A stretch of DNA of 21,080 nucleotides from an uncultured Bacilli bacterium (GCA_947630585.1 CANRIE010000004.1:1-21080), one strand, 5' to 3'; counted from the stretch's first letter, positions 1-7,162 are shown. Numbers and translations: made by a program. Notes: generated by a model not told the origin, from the letters alone.

Positions 1-264
1 GAAATATATGAGGAGACTTTGGAAAAAAGAATGGTTGATAAGCCAATTACAATAGAGGAAGAGGTAGAAAATAAAATTTTAATTGAAGAAGTAAAGTCTG
101 CTATTAATTTACTAAGTGGTGTTCAAAAGAAAAGGATTATGCTTTACTATTTTGAGAATAAAACTTTAAAAGAAATTGCTAAAATAGAGGGTTGCAGTAT
201 AAAGAATGTTCATAAGTCTATTGAGCAAGCAATTATTAAAATTAAAAAAAATTTAAAAATTTAA
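1..264 (+). CDS. Sigma-70 region 4-like regulator, C-terminal part (5' end cut by window)
   Basis: The reading frame is open to the left edge, so this is the tail of a longer gene; a TTG at 19 is in frame but has no convincing ribosome binding site, so I treat the gene as partial. The visible 87 residues are acidic and then form a helix-turn-helix like sigma-70 region 4: a helix around QKKRIMLYYFENKTL, then LKEIAKIEGCS and a recognition helix around KNVHKSIEQAIIKIKK. Small sigma-70-like proteins of this kind are common in integrative conjugative elements and prophages of Bacillota, where they are thought to control element genes. The integrase and excisionase-like genes downstream support that setting. 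The fold is fairly sure; the role is inferred. Confidence 0.7.
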   Translation, partial: EIYEETLEKRMVDKPITIEEEVENKILIEEVKSAINLLSGVQKKRIMLYYFENKTLKEIAKIEGCSIKNVHKSIEQAIIKIKKNLKI

Positions 265-299
265 AATTTTAGGGGTAAAAAAATCGTTCTAAAGTGCTA

Positions 300-339
300 A
301 ACAAGTGAGAAGAATAAATTACATTCTTTCTCACTTGTT
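300..339 (+). terminator. Long hairpin downstream of the sigma-like gene
   Basis: Arms 300-315 and 323-339 pair over 16 bases with one bulged A, around a 7-base loop. It lies 35 bases after the sigma-like stop codon. No run of T follows, so it may be an RNA processing or structural element rather than a classical Rho-independent terminator. Confidence 0.5.
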
Positions 340-347
340 CTATTATT

Positions 348-359
348 GAACATTTGTTC
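348..359. promoter_or_regulatory. LexA (SOS) box-like palindrome
   Basis: The 12-base dyad GAACATTTGTTC matches the GAAC-N4-GTTC core of LexA (DinR) operators in Gram-positive bacteria. It sits between the hairpin at 300-339 and the structured region leading to the MazF-like cassette. If used, it would place downstream transcription under DNA-damage control, a common way to trigger mobile elements. No clear -35/-10 pair overlaps it, so the assignment rests on the core match alone. Confidence 0.4.
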
Positions 360-369
360 TTTGAAAATT

Positions 370-690
370 TGATTATATTTAGTTATCAAGCACATTCCTA
401 TTATTGTAAGCAATATGATAAGTTCGCTTGCGATTAAAACTTATTCATGAATACTAGGTTGCTCCTAGTAATGCGATGATGGTAATAGGCATAATGATAC
501 TTCTGTTTAGCGATAGTCTCAAACAATCGGAGCAGTTCTGAGAGATCCTCAGAAAGGTGAAAGTCCTATGGAGTTATTTAGCAGATAACCGTTTGAAACT
601 AATTTAAAGTATATATTTTTAATACCGATTGGGGTTATTGAAATGAAATATATTTATATTTTAGCAAACTTTATTAAACAATCGGTATTA
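370..690 (+). ncRNA. Candidate structured non-coding RNA or leader
   Basis: This part of the 458-base gap between 264 and 723 has no convincing ORF but many local helices on the + strand. A long-range 7-bp stem joins 397-403 to 483-489. Inside it are stems 418-424/438-444 and 452-458/464-470. Downstream are 536-542/548-554 (5-base loop) and a weaker 573-577/585-589. Then come perfect 11-bp arms at 621-631 and 679-689. The sequence AAACAATCGG occurs at 521-530 and again at 676-685, so the arm at 621-631 could pair with either copy. It could be a stand-alone RNA or an attenuator-like leader of the gene at 723. I cannot match it to a named RNA family. Confidence 0.4.
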
Positions 691-722
691 GAACATAAAT
701 TTTGAAAGGAAAGGAATTTTAA

Positions 723-929
723 ATGAAAAGATATAAAGTTATAGTTAATGAAATTAAAACAAACATATTTGAATTAAATGCTATTAGTAAAGAAGAAGCA
801 AAGGCAATGGTTGATGAAATTATTTATAAGACTAAAATATTAAACTTGAATTGTGTAAGTAATAGTAAAAAAATTGAGTATAAAATTGCAAGAACGAAAG
901 GAGATTTATTAAATGAAAAAGGTAATTAG
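723..929 (+). CDS. Small DpnD/PcfM-like protein upstream of the MazF-like gene
   Basis: This 68-residue protein starts MKRYKVIVNEIKTNIFELNA and continues with an acidic helix around SKEEAKAMVDEII. The pattern of a beta strand, a second strand with alternating hydrophobics, then a charged helix resembles the DpnD/PcfM family of small element-borne proteins, whose function is unknown. ATG 723 follows a purine-rich GAAAGGAAAGGA site. The end overlaps the toxin start by 17 bases, so the two are probably translationally coupled. It holds the position of an antitoxin gene but shows no MazE-like AbrB-type motif. It resembles the protein at 1275-1466. Family assignment is moderate, function open. Confidence 0.55.
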   Translation: MKRYKVIVNEIKTNIFELNAISKEEAKAMVDEIIYKTKILNLNCVSNSKKIEYKIARTKGDLLNEKGN

Positions 930-1278
930 AGGAAGTATTTTCTATGCAATATTAAATCCTGTTGTTGGAAGTGAACAGGGTGGATATAGACCTGTATTAG
1001 TTCTTCAAAATGATAAAGGTAATAAATATAGTCATACGACTATAATTGCACCAATTACAAAAAGAATTTATAAGGGAAAACTAATACCAACTCATGTTTT
1101 ATTAAAGCCATTTGATAAAGTAAGACCTAATTCAATAGTTTTATTAGAACAAATAAGAACAATAGATAAATCTAGGTTAAAAGGTTTTGTAGGGGTTGTA
1201 GATGAATCTGAAATGAAGAGAATTAATAAAGCAGTTTGCAAATCGTTAGGAATTGAAAGGGAGATAGAGATTATATGA
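913..1278 (+). CDS. MazF/PemK-family endoribonuclease toxin
   Basis: The 121-residue product has the full MazF/PemK fold: RGSIFYAILNP at the start, GGYRPVLVLQND at 23-34, TTIIAPIT at 42-49, THVLLKP near 60 and SIVLLEQIRTIDKSRL near 80-95. Arg26 and Thr49 sit where the catalytic Arg and Thr of Bacillus MazF lie. Family members are sequence-specific, ribosome-independent mRNA endonucleases acting in the cytoplasm, normally held by a MazE-type antitoxin. ATG 913 is preceded by AAAGGAG at 897-903. It overlaps the upstream gene by 17 bases and the downstream gene by 4 (ATGA). No recognisable MazE is nearby; stand-alone MazF homologues are frequent in integrative elements. Family call is secure, cleavage site unknown. 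Confidence 0.9.
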   Translation: MKKVIRGSIFYAILNPVVGSEQGGYRPVLVLQNDKGNKYSHTTIIAPITKRIYKGKLIPTHVLLKPFDKVRPNSIVLLEQIRTIDKSRLKGFVGVVDESEMKRINKAVCKSLGIEREIEII

Positions 1279-1466
1279 AAAAATATTTGATAACAATTAA
1301 AAAAATTGAGAAAACAAGTATGATGGTTTCGGAAACAAGTAGAAAAAAGGCTATTGAAAAAGTTGATAAAATATTAAAAGAGTATGTTAAAAAAAATATT
1401 TCACTTGATAAGACTTTTACAAATAGTCCTTTTTTTGTTTATAAAGCAGAATTAATAAGAAAATAA
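1275..1466 (+). CDS. Small DpnD/PcfM-like protein downstream of the MazF-like gene
   Basis: A 63-residue basic protein starting MKKYLITIKKIEKTSMMV. Its start codon overlaps the toxin stop in an ATGA, so it is translated by coupling. It aligns loosely with the protein at 723-929: M-K-(R/K)-Y, strand, Ile-rich strand, Ser, then a helix ending in VDKIL or VDEII, and a Lys-rich end. The two may be diverged paralogs bracketing the toxin gene, and either could act as its partner or antitoxin. That is inferred from position. No known catalytic motif is visible. Confidence 0.5.
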   Translation: MKKYLITIKKIEKTSMMVSETSRKKAIEKVDKILKEYVKKNISLDKTFTNSPFFVYKAELIRK

Positions 1467-1568
1467 AATTGTTTTTTATTGTCAAGTTTAGAATTTTAAA
1501 TTTTGTACATTGGTCATAATTTCTTTTAATTGATATTATTGTTTCGTAAATTGAGAAAGGAAGATTTT

Positions 1569-1892
1569 ATGAAAAAAAGTAATTTTAACTTAGAAGAAGT
1601 TATGCTCCAAAAGGAAGGAGCGAAAAAAATGAGTTATTCTGAACTTTATCAGATAATATCTAAACCCTGGATAAACACAAAGGAGATTCAAAAAATTTGC
1701 CAATGTGGTTCCAAGAGAGCGACTGCAATAAGAAAGGTAATTGAAAAAGAAGTAATATCTTTAGGTAAATGTTTACCTAATACTGCAATTAAATGTGTTC
1801 CAACACCATTGTTGTTAAAATATTTGAATATCAATGAATCTTATGTATATGACATGGCTAAAAAAGAAAAAAAATTAAAGGAGGAAATTTAA
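1569..1892 (+). CDS. Excisionase-like DNA-binding protein next to the integrase
   Basis: From ATG 1569 the product is 107 residues, basic, with a helix-turn-helix-like stretch: PWINTKEIQKICQCGSKRA (33-51), a helix with conserved Arg/Lys (ATAIRKVIEKEV), then a second recognition block VPTPLLLKYLNIN (78-90). Small proteins of this layout sit directly upstream of tyrosine integrases in integrative elements and act as directionality factors; this one ends one base before the integrase start. Two starts are plausible. ATG 1569 has AAAGGAAG upstream. ATG 1629, giving 87 residues, has a better AAGGAAGGAG at 1611-1620. The earlier TTG in frame lacks a site. A possible promoter lies at 1510-1539 (TTGGTC, 18-base spacer, TATTAT). 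The role is inferred from position and size. Confidence 0.6.
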   Translation: MKKSNFNLEEVMLQKEGAKKMSYSELYQIISKPWINTKEIQKICQCGSKRATAIRKVIEKEVISLGKCLPNTAIKCVPTPLLLKYLNINESYVYDMAKKEKKLKEEI

Positions 1893-1893
1893 A

Positions 1894-2997
1894 ATGAGTG
1901 TTAGACAAGTTAAACCTGCTACCAAAGATGGTAGAAGTTGGGTTTTTAGTACTAGATATATTGATTTAAATGGTAAAGAAAAACAGCATACATCTGGTAA
2001 ATATAAAAGCAGAAAGTTAGCCGAAGAGGCTGAAAAATTATTTTTATTAAAATTAACAGATAAAGTGAATAATGATGATATTAGATTTGTTGATTTATAT
2101 AATAGTTATATTGATAAACAAAAGAATATAGTAAAAACAACAACTATGAGAAATTATGTAAAAAGATGGGAACATTTATCTGATTTGAGTAATATTAAAG
2201 TTTCTGATTTTAAATATTCACATTATGAATTGTGGAGAAAGAAAATGTGTCAGAAAAAAATGTCAGATGAATATAGGAACGATATTCAAAAATTTTTAAA
2301 AGCATTACTTAATTTTGGCTCTAAATGGTATAATCTTGATTTCAGAGAAGTATATAATAAGATTCAGCCTTTTGTTGATCCAAATGCACCAGTAAAAGAA
2401 GAAATGAAATTTTTTACTTATGAGGAATTCCAACAATTTATAAGTGTAGAAGATAGATTAGTATATAGATGTGCTTTTAAATTGTTATATTACTGTGGGT
2501 TAAGGAGAGGAGAATTATTAGGATTAAGATGGATTAATGTAAGTTTTTTTGATAAAAACATAAAAATAAAAGATAATGCAGTTCGTAACTTTGAAACAGG
2601 TGAGTATATGATAACATCACCAAAGACTAAATCAAGTGTTAGGACAATTCCTTTAACTGATGAATTGATAAGTGATTTAAAGCAATTAAAAGAACAATGT
2701 AAGAAAATATATGGTTTTAAAGAAAATTGGTTTGTTTTAGGATATGAGAAACCTATGGCATTTTCTGCATTGAGAGATAGAAAAAATTTAATATGTGATA
2801 GAGCCGAAGTTAAACAAATTAGACTTCACGATTTTAGACATAGTTGTGCTTCGTTGTTAATTAGTAAAGGTGCAAATATTACATTAGTTGCAAAATATTT
2901 AGGTCATGCAAAAATAGATGAAACATTAAATACTTATTCTCACTTCTTTAAATCTGATTTGGATAATATAGTGAATACATTGAATCATTTATTTTAA
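1894..2997 (+). CDS. int: Tyrosine-family site-specific integrase
   Basis: The 367-residue product is a complete phage/ICE-type tyrosine recombinase. Residues 1-55 resemble the Arm-type DNA-binding domain (strands around SWVFSTRYIDLNGKEKQHTS). Residues 62-160 form the SAM-like core-binding domain. The catalytic domain from about 172 carries Arg204 in GLRRGELLGLRW, Lys244 in SPKTKS, His312 and Arg315 in LHDFRHS, His338 in YLGHAK and Tyr348 in NTYSHFF, so all catalytic residues are present. It cuts and rejoins att sites through a 3'-phosphotyrosine intermediate. ATG 1894 has AAAGGAGG at 1877-1884. The gene is last in the element, followed by a terminator and repeat-rich DNA, as usual for an integrase reading toward its att end. 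It looks functional. Confidence 0.95.
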   Translation: MSVRQVKPATKDGRSWVFSTRYIDLNGKEKQHTSGKYKSRKLAEEAEKLFLLKLTDKVNNDDIRFVDLYNSYIDKQKNIVKTTTMRNYVKRWEHLSDLSNIKVSDFKYSHYELWRKKMCQKKMSDEYRNDIQKFLKALLNFGSKWYNLDFREVYNKIQPFVDPNAPVKEEMKFFTYEEFQQFISVEDRLVYRCAFKLLYYCGLRRGELLGLRWINVSFFDKNIKIKDNAVRNFETGEYMITSPKTKSSVRTIPLTDELISDLKQLKEQCKKIYGFKENWFVLGYEKPMAFSALRDRKNLICDRAEVKQIRLHDFRHSCASLLISKGANITLVAKYLGHAKIDETLNTYSHFFKSDLDNIVNTLNHLF

Positions 2998-3024
2998 TTA
3001 TGTTAGATATTTTGCTAGAAAAAT

Positions 3025-3055
3025 TCCCTTAAAATAAAAAATAAGGGATTTTTTT
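3025..3055 (+). terminator. Rho-independent terminator of the integrase
   Basis: A 7-bp stem (3025-3031/3042-3048, TCCCTTA with TAAGGGA) with an A-rich 10-base loop is followed at once by seven T residues. It lies 28 bases after the integrase stop. Confidence 0.85.
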
Positions 3056-3364
3056 ATGTGTAAGAAAGGTAAATATACATTGTATTAGTTATAGTTTATT
3101 GTTGATTTACATTTTAACTAACTTGTGATATTATAATGTTGTGTAATTTTTATTAACCCCTTTATTGGTTTTGTTTACATTAAAAAATGTAAAATTTTAT
3201 TATAAATGTTGTTTAACAAATAAAAATTTAATAAACAACAAAAAAACAACATTTTTTAGAAATTAAGTGCAAAATCGTGCCATTTCAGGCTAGTGGATGC
3301 CATTTGAAACCCTTATAGAATAACGGGTAAAATCTCATACTAAAGAAAATATCCACCCCCTGAA

Positions 3365-3387
3365 GGAGCCGCAAGGCTCCACTTTTT
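3365..3387 (+). terminator. GC-rich GCAA-tetraloop hairpin with T-run
   Basis: GGAGCC and GGCTCC (3365-3370/3375-3380) close a GCAA tetraloop, followed by AC and five T. It is the most GC-rich spot in an otherwise A/T-only gap. It may terminate transcripts leaving the element, or belong to the chromosomal site beside the element end. Confidence 0.65.
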
Positions 3388-3424
3388 GTTTATAAAATTT
3401 ATTTTTAAATTTTTTTTAACAAGA

Positions 3425-3454
3425 TTGTTTTACTAATTAAATTTATGTTACAAT
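3425..3454 (+). promoter_or_regulatory. Promoter of the Nudix gene
   Basis: TTGTTT at 3425-3430 and TACAAT at 3449-3454 are 18 bases apart, with a TGT extension directly before the -10. The leader to ATG 3525 is about 65 bases. Confidence 0.55.
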
Positions 3455-3524
3455 ATATATGATGGATTAACAATAATAAAATATCCAGATTTTAAGTAGA
3501 AAAAAATACGAGGTGATTAAATAT

Positions 3525-4097
3525 ATGAAAAAAATAGATGAAAATAAAGTAATAGCTATTATTAAAGATAGTGATGTTGGTTATCAGAATAAAGAATTAA
3601 CAAATCCCGAAGTTCGTTATGCAGCAAGAGGAATAGTAATTAATAAAGATGGTGATATTGCTATATTTAATAAAAAGAAAAAGAATGAATATAAGTTACC
3701 AGGTGGTGGAATTGAAGGTGATGAAGAGATAGAAAGTGCTTTAAAAAGAGAAATTTTAGAAGAGACTGGTTGTTTAGTTGAAATTAAAGATTTTTTAGGA
3801 ATTACAATTGAAGAGAAATCCTTGACAAACTTTAAACAAATCTCTTATATATTTACATGTTTTGTTACTAAAGATACGAAAGTAACTCATTTAACAGAAA
3901 AAGAAAAAGCTGAAGGTGGTAGTTTAATTTTTGTATCTCCGAAGGAAGCTTTTGAATTAATAAGTAAGTCTTTTAATAATTTAAAAGGTTCAGAATATGA
4001 TGATTTATATCGTAGTTTATTTATGGTAAAACGAGATTCATTGATAGTTTCTTATTATCTAAATATGAAAACTAAAAATGAAAAAAACATAGATTAA
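3525..4097 (+). CDS. Nudix hydrolase
   Basis: The 190-residue product carries a complete Nudix box at 61-83: Gly61, Glu67, then REILEETG at 75-82, matching G-x5-E-x7-R-E-U-x-E-E-x-G-U. The fold enters with RYAARGIVINKDGDIAIFNKK and KLPGGG, as in MutT-like proteins. Nudix enzymes hydrolyse nucleoside diphosphates linked to another group, using Mg2+ held by the Glu cluster. The substrate is not readable here; candidates are damaged NTPs, NDP-sugars or cofactors. I chose ATG 3525, not GTG 3513, because the GTG lies within the ribosome binding site GAGGTGA at 3510-3516. It is the first gene after the mobile element and converges with the three-gene operon, the stop codons overlapping. Confidence 0.9.
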   Translation: MKKIDENKVIAIIKDSDVGYQNKELTNPEVRYAARGIVINKDGDIAIFNKKKKNEYKLPGGGIEGDEEIESALKREILEETGCLVEIKDFLGITIEEKSLTNFKQISYIFTCFVTKDTKVTHLTEKEKAEGGSLIFVSPKEAFELISKSFNNLKGSEYDDLYRSLFMVKRDSLIVSYYLNMKTKNEKNID

Positions 4098-4105
4098 CTA
4101 TGTTT
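4085..4105. terminator. Bidirectional terminator with both stop codons in its loop
   Basis: An 8-bp perfect stem (4085-4092/4098-4105) closes a 5-base loop ATTAA. The + strand TAA (4095-4097) and the - strand TAA (4094-4096) of the two convergent genes both fall in that loop. A-runs on the left and T-rich sequence on the right give U-tracts in both directions. Confidence 0.7.
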
Positions 4106-5125
4106 AATTTTAACTCTTGATTGATAATGTTTCTTCAAATCATCTAAGAATAACTTAGAAGTAACTGGAATATAATTATTTTTTAAATCTTCAACTATCA
4201 TTTTTCGATCTGATTCTGAGGTTTCAATAGTATCCTCATTAGTTTTAACTAAAAGTTTTGAATTAATTAATTCTGATATTCCTGAATTAGCTAAGATACT
4301 ACATAAAAATATACTAGCATTATATTTATTAACATGGCTTCTAAATAATTTTAAATCTTCTAAATTTAAAAAGTTATCAGCACATTTAATTAATTCTTTA
4401 GGACCATAGATGGTATTTTTAAATAAATCAATTCCTGTAAAATCATCACCTAATTCTTTCATTAAGGCAAGAATATCAAGAATATTTTTTTCAATATTAG
4501 AACTTTTTACATTTTCTTTTAAAGTAAGACTTTTTTGATATTCTAAATATAATTCCTGATTATATTCTTTAGCAAATTTAACATATTTAGAAAAATCAAC
4601 TGTTTTAATACGTTTAAAGAATAAGAATCTTTCTAAACTATATGGGGTATTAATAAATTCCGTTAATAATTCTTGAACTATTAAGCCTTTTTCTTTAAGT
4701 AATTTTTTCTTTTTATCAATATTAAGAGAGTATTCTCTATATTTATTAATAACATTATTAAGTTTAGCTAAATAGGTACTTGAATATTTAATATCCGGTC
4801 TAAAATAGGTAAGATAATGGTCTAAATTACTTTGTAATTCTTGATAAGTTACACCTTCATTATATAAAAATTCATTTATATCAACAGAACTATTAAATGT
4901 AATAATTGAAATTATTTGGTCAAATATAGTCTCATATCGTCCTTTTACAACATTTTTATTAATATAATTAACTAAACTCCCAAAAAATACATCCGATGAT
5001 AATCCACTTCTTCTAATTGCCTCATCAATTCCAAATTGATAATTAGCTTTGTTTTTTAAGAAGGCAACATATTCTAAATAAGCCTTCATTTCATTTTTAC
5101 TATTCATATTATTTATATTATTCAT
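4094..5125 (-). CDS. Unknown helical protein, third of three tandem paralogs
   Basis: A 343-residue, mostly helical, Lys/Asn-rich soluble protein with no signal peptide or membrane segment. It shares with its two upstream neighbours PYSLERF (161-167), an F-x-G-I-D-L-F...Y-G-P-x-E-L-I block (229-246), an ETSESDR block (301-307) and an ending of the type IPV...F...L...HYQ. The segments around 33-55, 82-108, 162-185 and 231-250 each read like short helix-turn-helix modules. That suggests repeated nucleic-acid or protein-binding modules, but this is inference. It follows the second paralog by 10 bases and is last in the operon. I do not recognise the family. Confidence 0.75.
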   Translation of the reverse strand: MNNINNMNSKNEMKAYLEYVAFLKNKANYQFGIDEAIRRSGLSSDVFFGSLVNYINKNVVKGRYETIFDQIISIITFNSSVDINEFLYNEGVTYQELQSNLDHYLTYFRPDIKYSSTYLAKLNNVINKYREYSLNIDKKKKLLKEKGLIVQELLTEFINTPYSLERFLFFKRIKTVDFSKYVKFAKEYNQELYLEYQKSLTLKENVKSSNIEKNILDILALMKELGDDFTGIDLFKNTIYGPKELIKCADNFLNLEDLKLFRSHVNKYNASIFLCSILANSGISELINSKLLVKTNEDTIETSESDRKMIVEDLKNNYIPVTSKLFLDDLKKHYQSRVKIKHS

Positions 5126-5135
5126 ACTAAAACTC

Positions 5136-6116
5136 CTATCTATAAAATTTTGTTATTAAGTTATTTTGATAATGTCTTATACAAGCTCTATAAAAAACTT
5201 GGTTATTAATTGGAATATCTTTTGAAACTAAAAAGTTTATGACTTCTCGTCTAAATTCTTCTGTAGTTTCAATTTCTTCACCATCAATTGTTATTAAATA
5301 ACGTGATGTTATTAAGGCTTCGATTCTTAAATTATTCATGAAATTTCCTTGAACATAGAAATTACGATAAGATTTTCCAATATACTTTCTAAATACCTTT
5401 AAATCTTCACCTTGCAAGTATTCATCTGCAAATGTAATTAATTCCGTTGGTCCAAATGGAGTTATTTGAAATAAATCAATCACACAAAAATCATCACCTA
5501 ATTCATAAATATACTTTAAAATAATACTAATATCATCTTCAATATGTTCATATTTATATTTTTCTTTTAATTCAAAACTATCCATGAATCGTTTATAAAT
5601 AATAGCATCTTTTTTTATAAATTGAATATATAATTTAAATTCTTTTAAACTAATATTATTTTTAATACAAAATCTTTCTAAATTATAACGACTTTTAATA
5701 AATTTTTCAAATAAAGGTCTAAGTTCATTGATTTTATTTGAACTTTTGACTCCTCTTAAATAAGCTTCATACTTTTTAATGATATTTTCAATTACTGTTT
5801 TAAACCGATTACTTCGAAAAGCAATAGTTGGTTTATAAAAATATAAATATTCTTTTAAATGTTGTTTTAAATATTCAGGAGTAATATTTAAATCTTCTAA
5901 ATATTTATTTTTAGAATCAGATTTTAATAAATTATCAAATATAATTGCAAATTCTGGTTTTTCAATTGAAGTATTAATATAATCCTCTATAATTTGAACT
6001 AATTTATTAACCTTAGTATTATACTTTAGTGCTAACATTTCAAGTTCGATAGTAGGATTATTGTTGGATGCTAAAATATTTAGATATTCTTGATATAATT
6101 CTTGGCTATCTATCAT
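5136..6116 (-). CDS. Unknown helical protein, second of three tandem paralogs
   Basis: A 326-residue protein of the same family as its neighbours: RYNLERF (143-149), VIDLFQITPFGPTELI (212-227), EIETTEEFR (281-289), then IPIN...F...C...HYQ at the end. The shared N-terminal half has IFDNLLKSD (59-67) and YLxxLxIT followed by YL..YKP (72-97). Its ATG overlaps the stop of the first paralog by one base (TAATG), so translation is coupled. The pairs have diverged widely outside the motifs, which suggests an old duplication kept by selection rather than a recent copy. No catalytic residues stand out, and the function is unknown. Confidence 0.75.
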   Translation of the reverse strand: MIDSQELYQEYLNILASNNNPTIELEMLALKYNTKVNKLVQIIEDYINTSIEKPEFAIIFDNLLKSDSKNKYLEDLNITPEYLKQHLKEYLYFYKPTIAFRSNRFKTVIENIIKKYEAYLRGVKSSNKINELRPLFEKFIKSRYNLERFCIKNNISLKEFKLYIQFIKKDAIIYKRFMDSFELKEKYKYEHIEDDISIILKYIYELGDDFCVIDLFQITPFGPTELITFADEYLQGEDLKVFRKYIGKSYRNFYVQGNFMNNLRIEALITSRYLITIDGEEIETTEEFRREVINFLVSKDIPINNQVFYRACIRHYQNNLITKFYR

Positions 6117-7138
6117 TATTGCAACCTCATTTCTTCAATATCAAGTTCATTTTTATAATATTTTTTCAAAGCGCAAACAAAAGTTGTTGGATTAATAGGA
6201 ATAAAATTTTTATTCAAATAAGTAATTACTTTTTCACGATCTTCTTTAGTTGTTTCAATTAAAATATCATCAATTGTAAAAGATAATTTAGTATCAATCA
6301 TTTCTTTAGCAATATTACATCCAATACTAATAATTATTTTTTTAAAGTAGGATAGAGTATCATGAAATAATTTAAAATCACTTGAATCAAGGATAGTTTT
6401 AGCATATTCAATTAATTCAACTGGTCCATAGATAGTTGCATTATAAAAATCAATGACATCAAAAGAACTATTATCTTTAATTTGTTTTAAAATATTAATA
6501 ACATCTTCTTTTAATTTAATATCTTTTAGTTTATTTTTTAAATCTAAATTATTTAAATAGTCTTGATAAAGTGATTTATTATATAAAGATAATTGTCTTG
6601 GATAAAGACCATTTTGAGTACTAAACAAGCCTTGATTTAAATTTCTTTGCATGCAAAATCTTTCAATTGAGTAAGGACAGTTTATAAAATCTTGAATATT
6701 TTTTTCAATTATTGCTATACCTTCTTTCATTTTTTCATCATTAAGATTTTGAATTTGCATTTTTTCATTTAATTTAGCTAATCTATTCAATTTATTTAAT
6801 AATTTTTTATTAGTAAATAAAATGTCAGGTCGTCTATAAAGTAAATAGTTTTGAAGATATTCATTAAAAGTATTAACATCGATTTCTAAACCTTTTAAAT
6901 ATTCTTCTGGGTTATCACTTGTAAGTAAAGTATCAAATATCATCATATAGCTATCAGGAGTTGTAAATTCGTTTATATAAGACATTAATATTTTTATAAA
7001 TCTTTCTAATGTCATATGAAGTCTTTCTAAAGTAGCTTCAATTTCTATCATAATATTTTGTTTAGAATTTATAAGTTTTTGATATTCATTCCAAACTAAT
7101 TCTTGTCTTGCTTTAATTAAATTTTCTTTATTTTTCAT
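6116..7138 (-). CDS. Unknown helical protein, first of three tandem paralogs
   Basis: The 340-residue first gene of the operon. Family blocks: IFDTLLTSDNPEEYL (67-81), YLLYRRPDILF (98-108), CPYSIERF (154-161), VIDFYNATIYGPVELI (228-243), IETTKEDR (294-301) and FIPINPTTF (312-320). The product is rich in Lys, Asn, Ile and Leu, predicted helical and cytosolic. ATG 7138 has AAAGGGG upstream, and a near-ideal promoter at 7163-7191 drives the operon. Conserved sequence is concentrated in the C-terminal half, where GP-x-ELI and the (E)TTE-x-x-R block are the best handles for a search. No known domain is recognised. Confidence 0.75.
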   Translation of the reverse strand: MKNKENLIKARQELVWNEYQKLINSKQNIMIEIEATLERLHMTLERFIKILMSYINEFTTPDSYMMIFDTLLTSDNPEEYLKGLEIDVNTFNEYLQNYLLYRRPDILFTNKKLLNKLNRLAKLNEKMQIQNLNDEKMKEGIAIIEKNIQDFINCPYSIERFCMQRNLNQGLFSTQNGLYPRQLSLYNKSLYQDYLNNLDLKNKLKDIKLKEDVINILKQIKDNSSFDVIDFYNATIYGPVELIEYAKTILDSSDFKLFHDTLSYFKKIIISIGCNIAKEMIDTKLSFTIDDILIETTKEDREKVITYLNKNFIPINPTTFVCALKKYYKNELDIEEMRLQ

Positions 7139-7162
7139 ACCTATTCCCCTTTACTGCGTCAT

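Larger units (their letters stand above)
2998..3424. repeat. Gene-free, repeat-rich end of the integrative element
   Basis: No ORF of note lies here. The stretch contains, in order, a terminator; TTTACATT at 3106-3113 and 3174-3181, the latter facing AATGTAAA at 3186-3193 in a perfect 8-bp dyad; 11-bp inverted arms at 3204-3214 and 3244-3254; TGCCATTT twice, 20 bases apart (3278 and 3298); and a GC-rich hairpin at 3365-3380. Short direct and inverted repeats next to an integrase gene are typical of arm-binding sites and the att end. The exact att core cannot be placed because the other end of the element is outside the window. Confidence 0.55.

Noticed and set aside
340..690. Group II intron or tRNA-like element
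   Set aside because: No domain V-like helix, no GUGYG start, no reverse transcriptase and no tRNA cloverleaf arms could be found in this stretch.
6068..6262. 64-codon + strand frame across the junction of two paralogs
   Set aside because: Antisense to two coding regions, Phe/Ile-rich as expected from reversed A/T-rich codons, no start signals.
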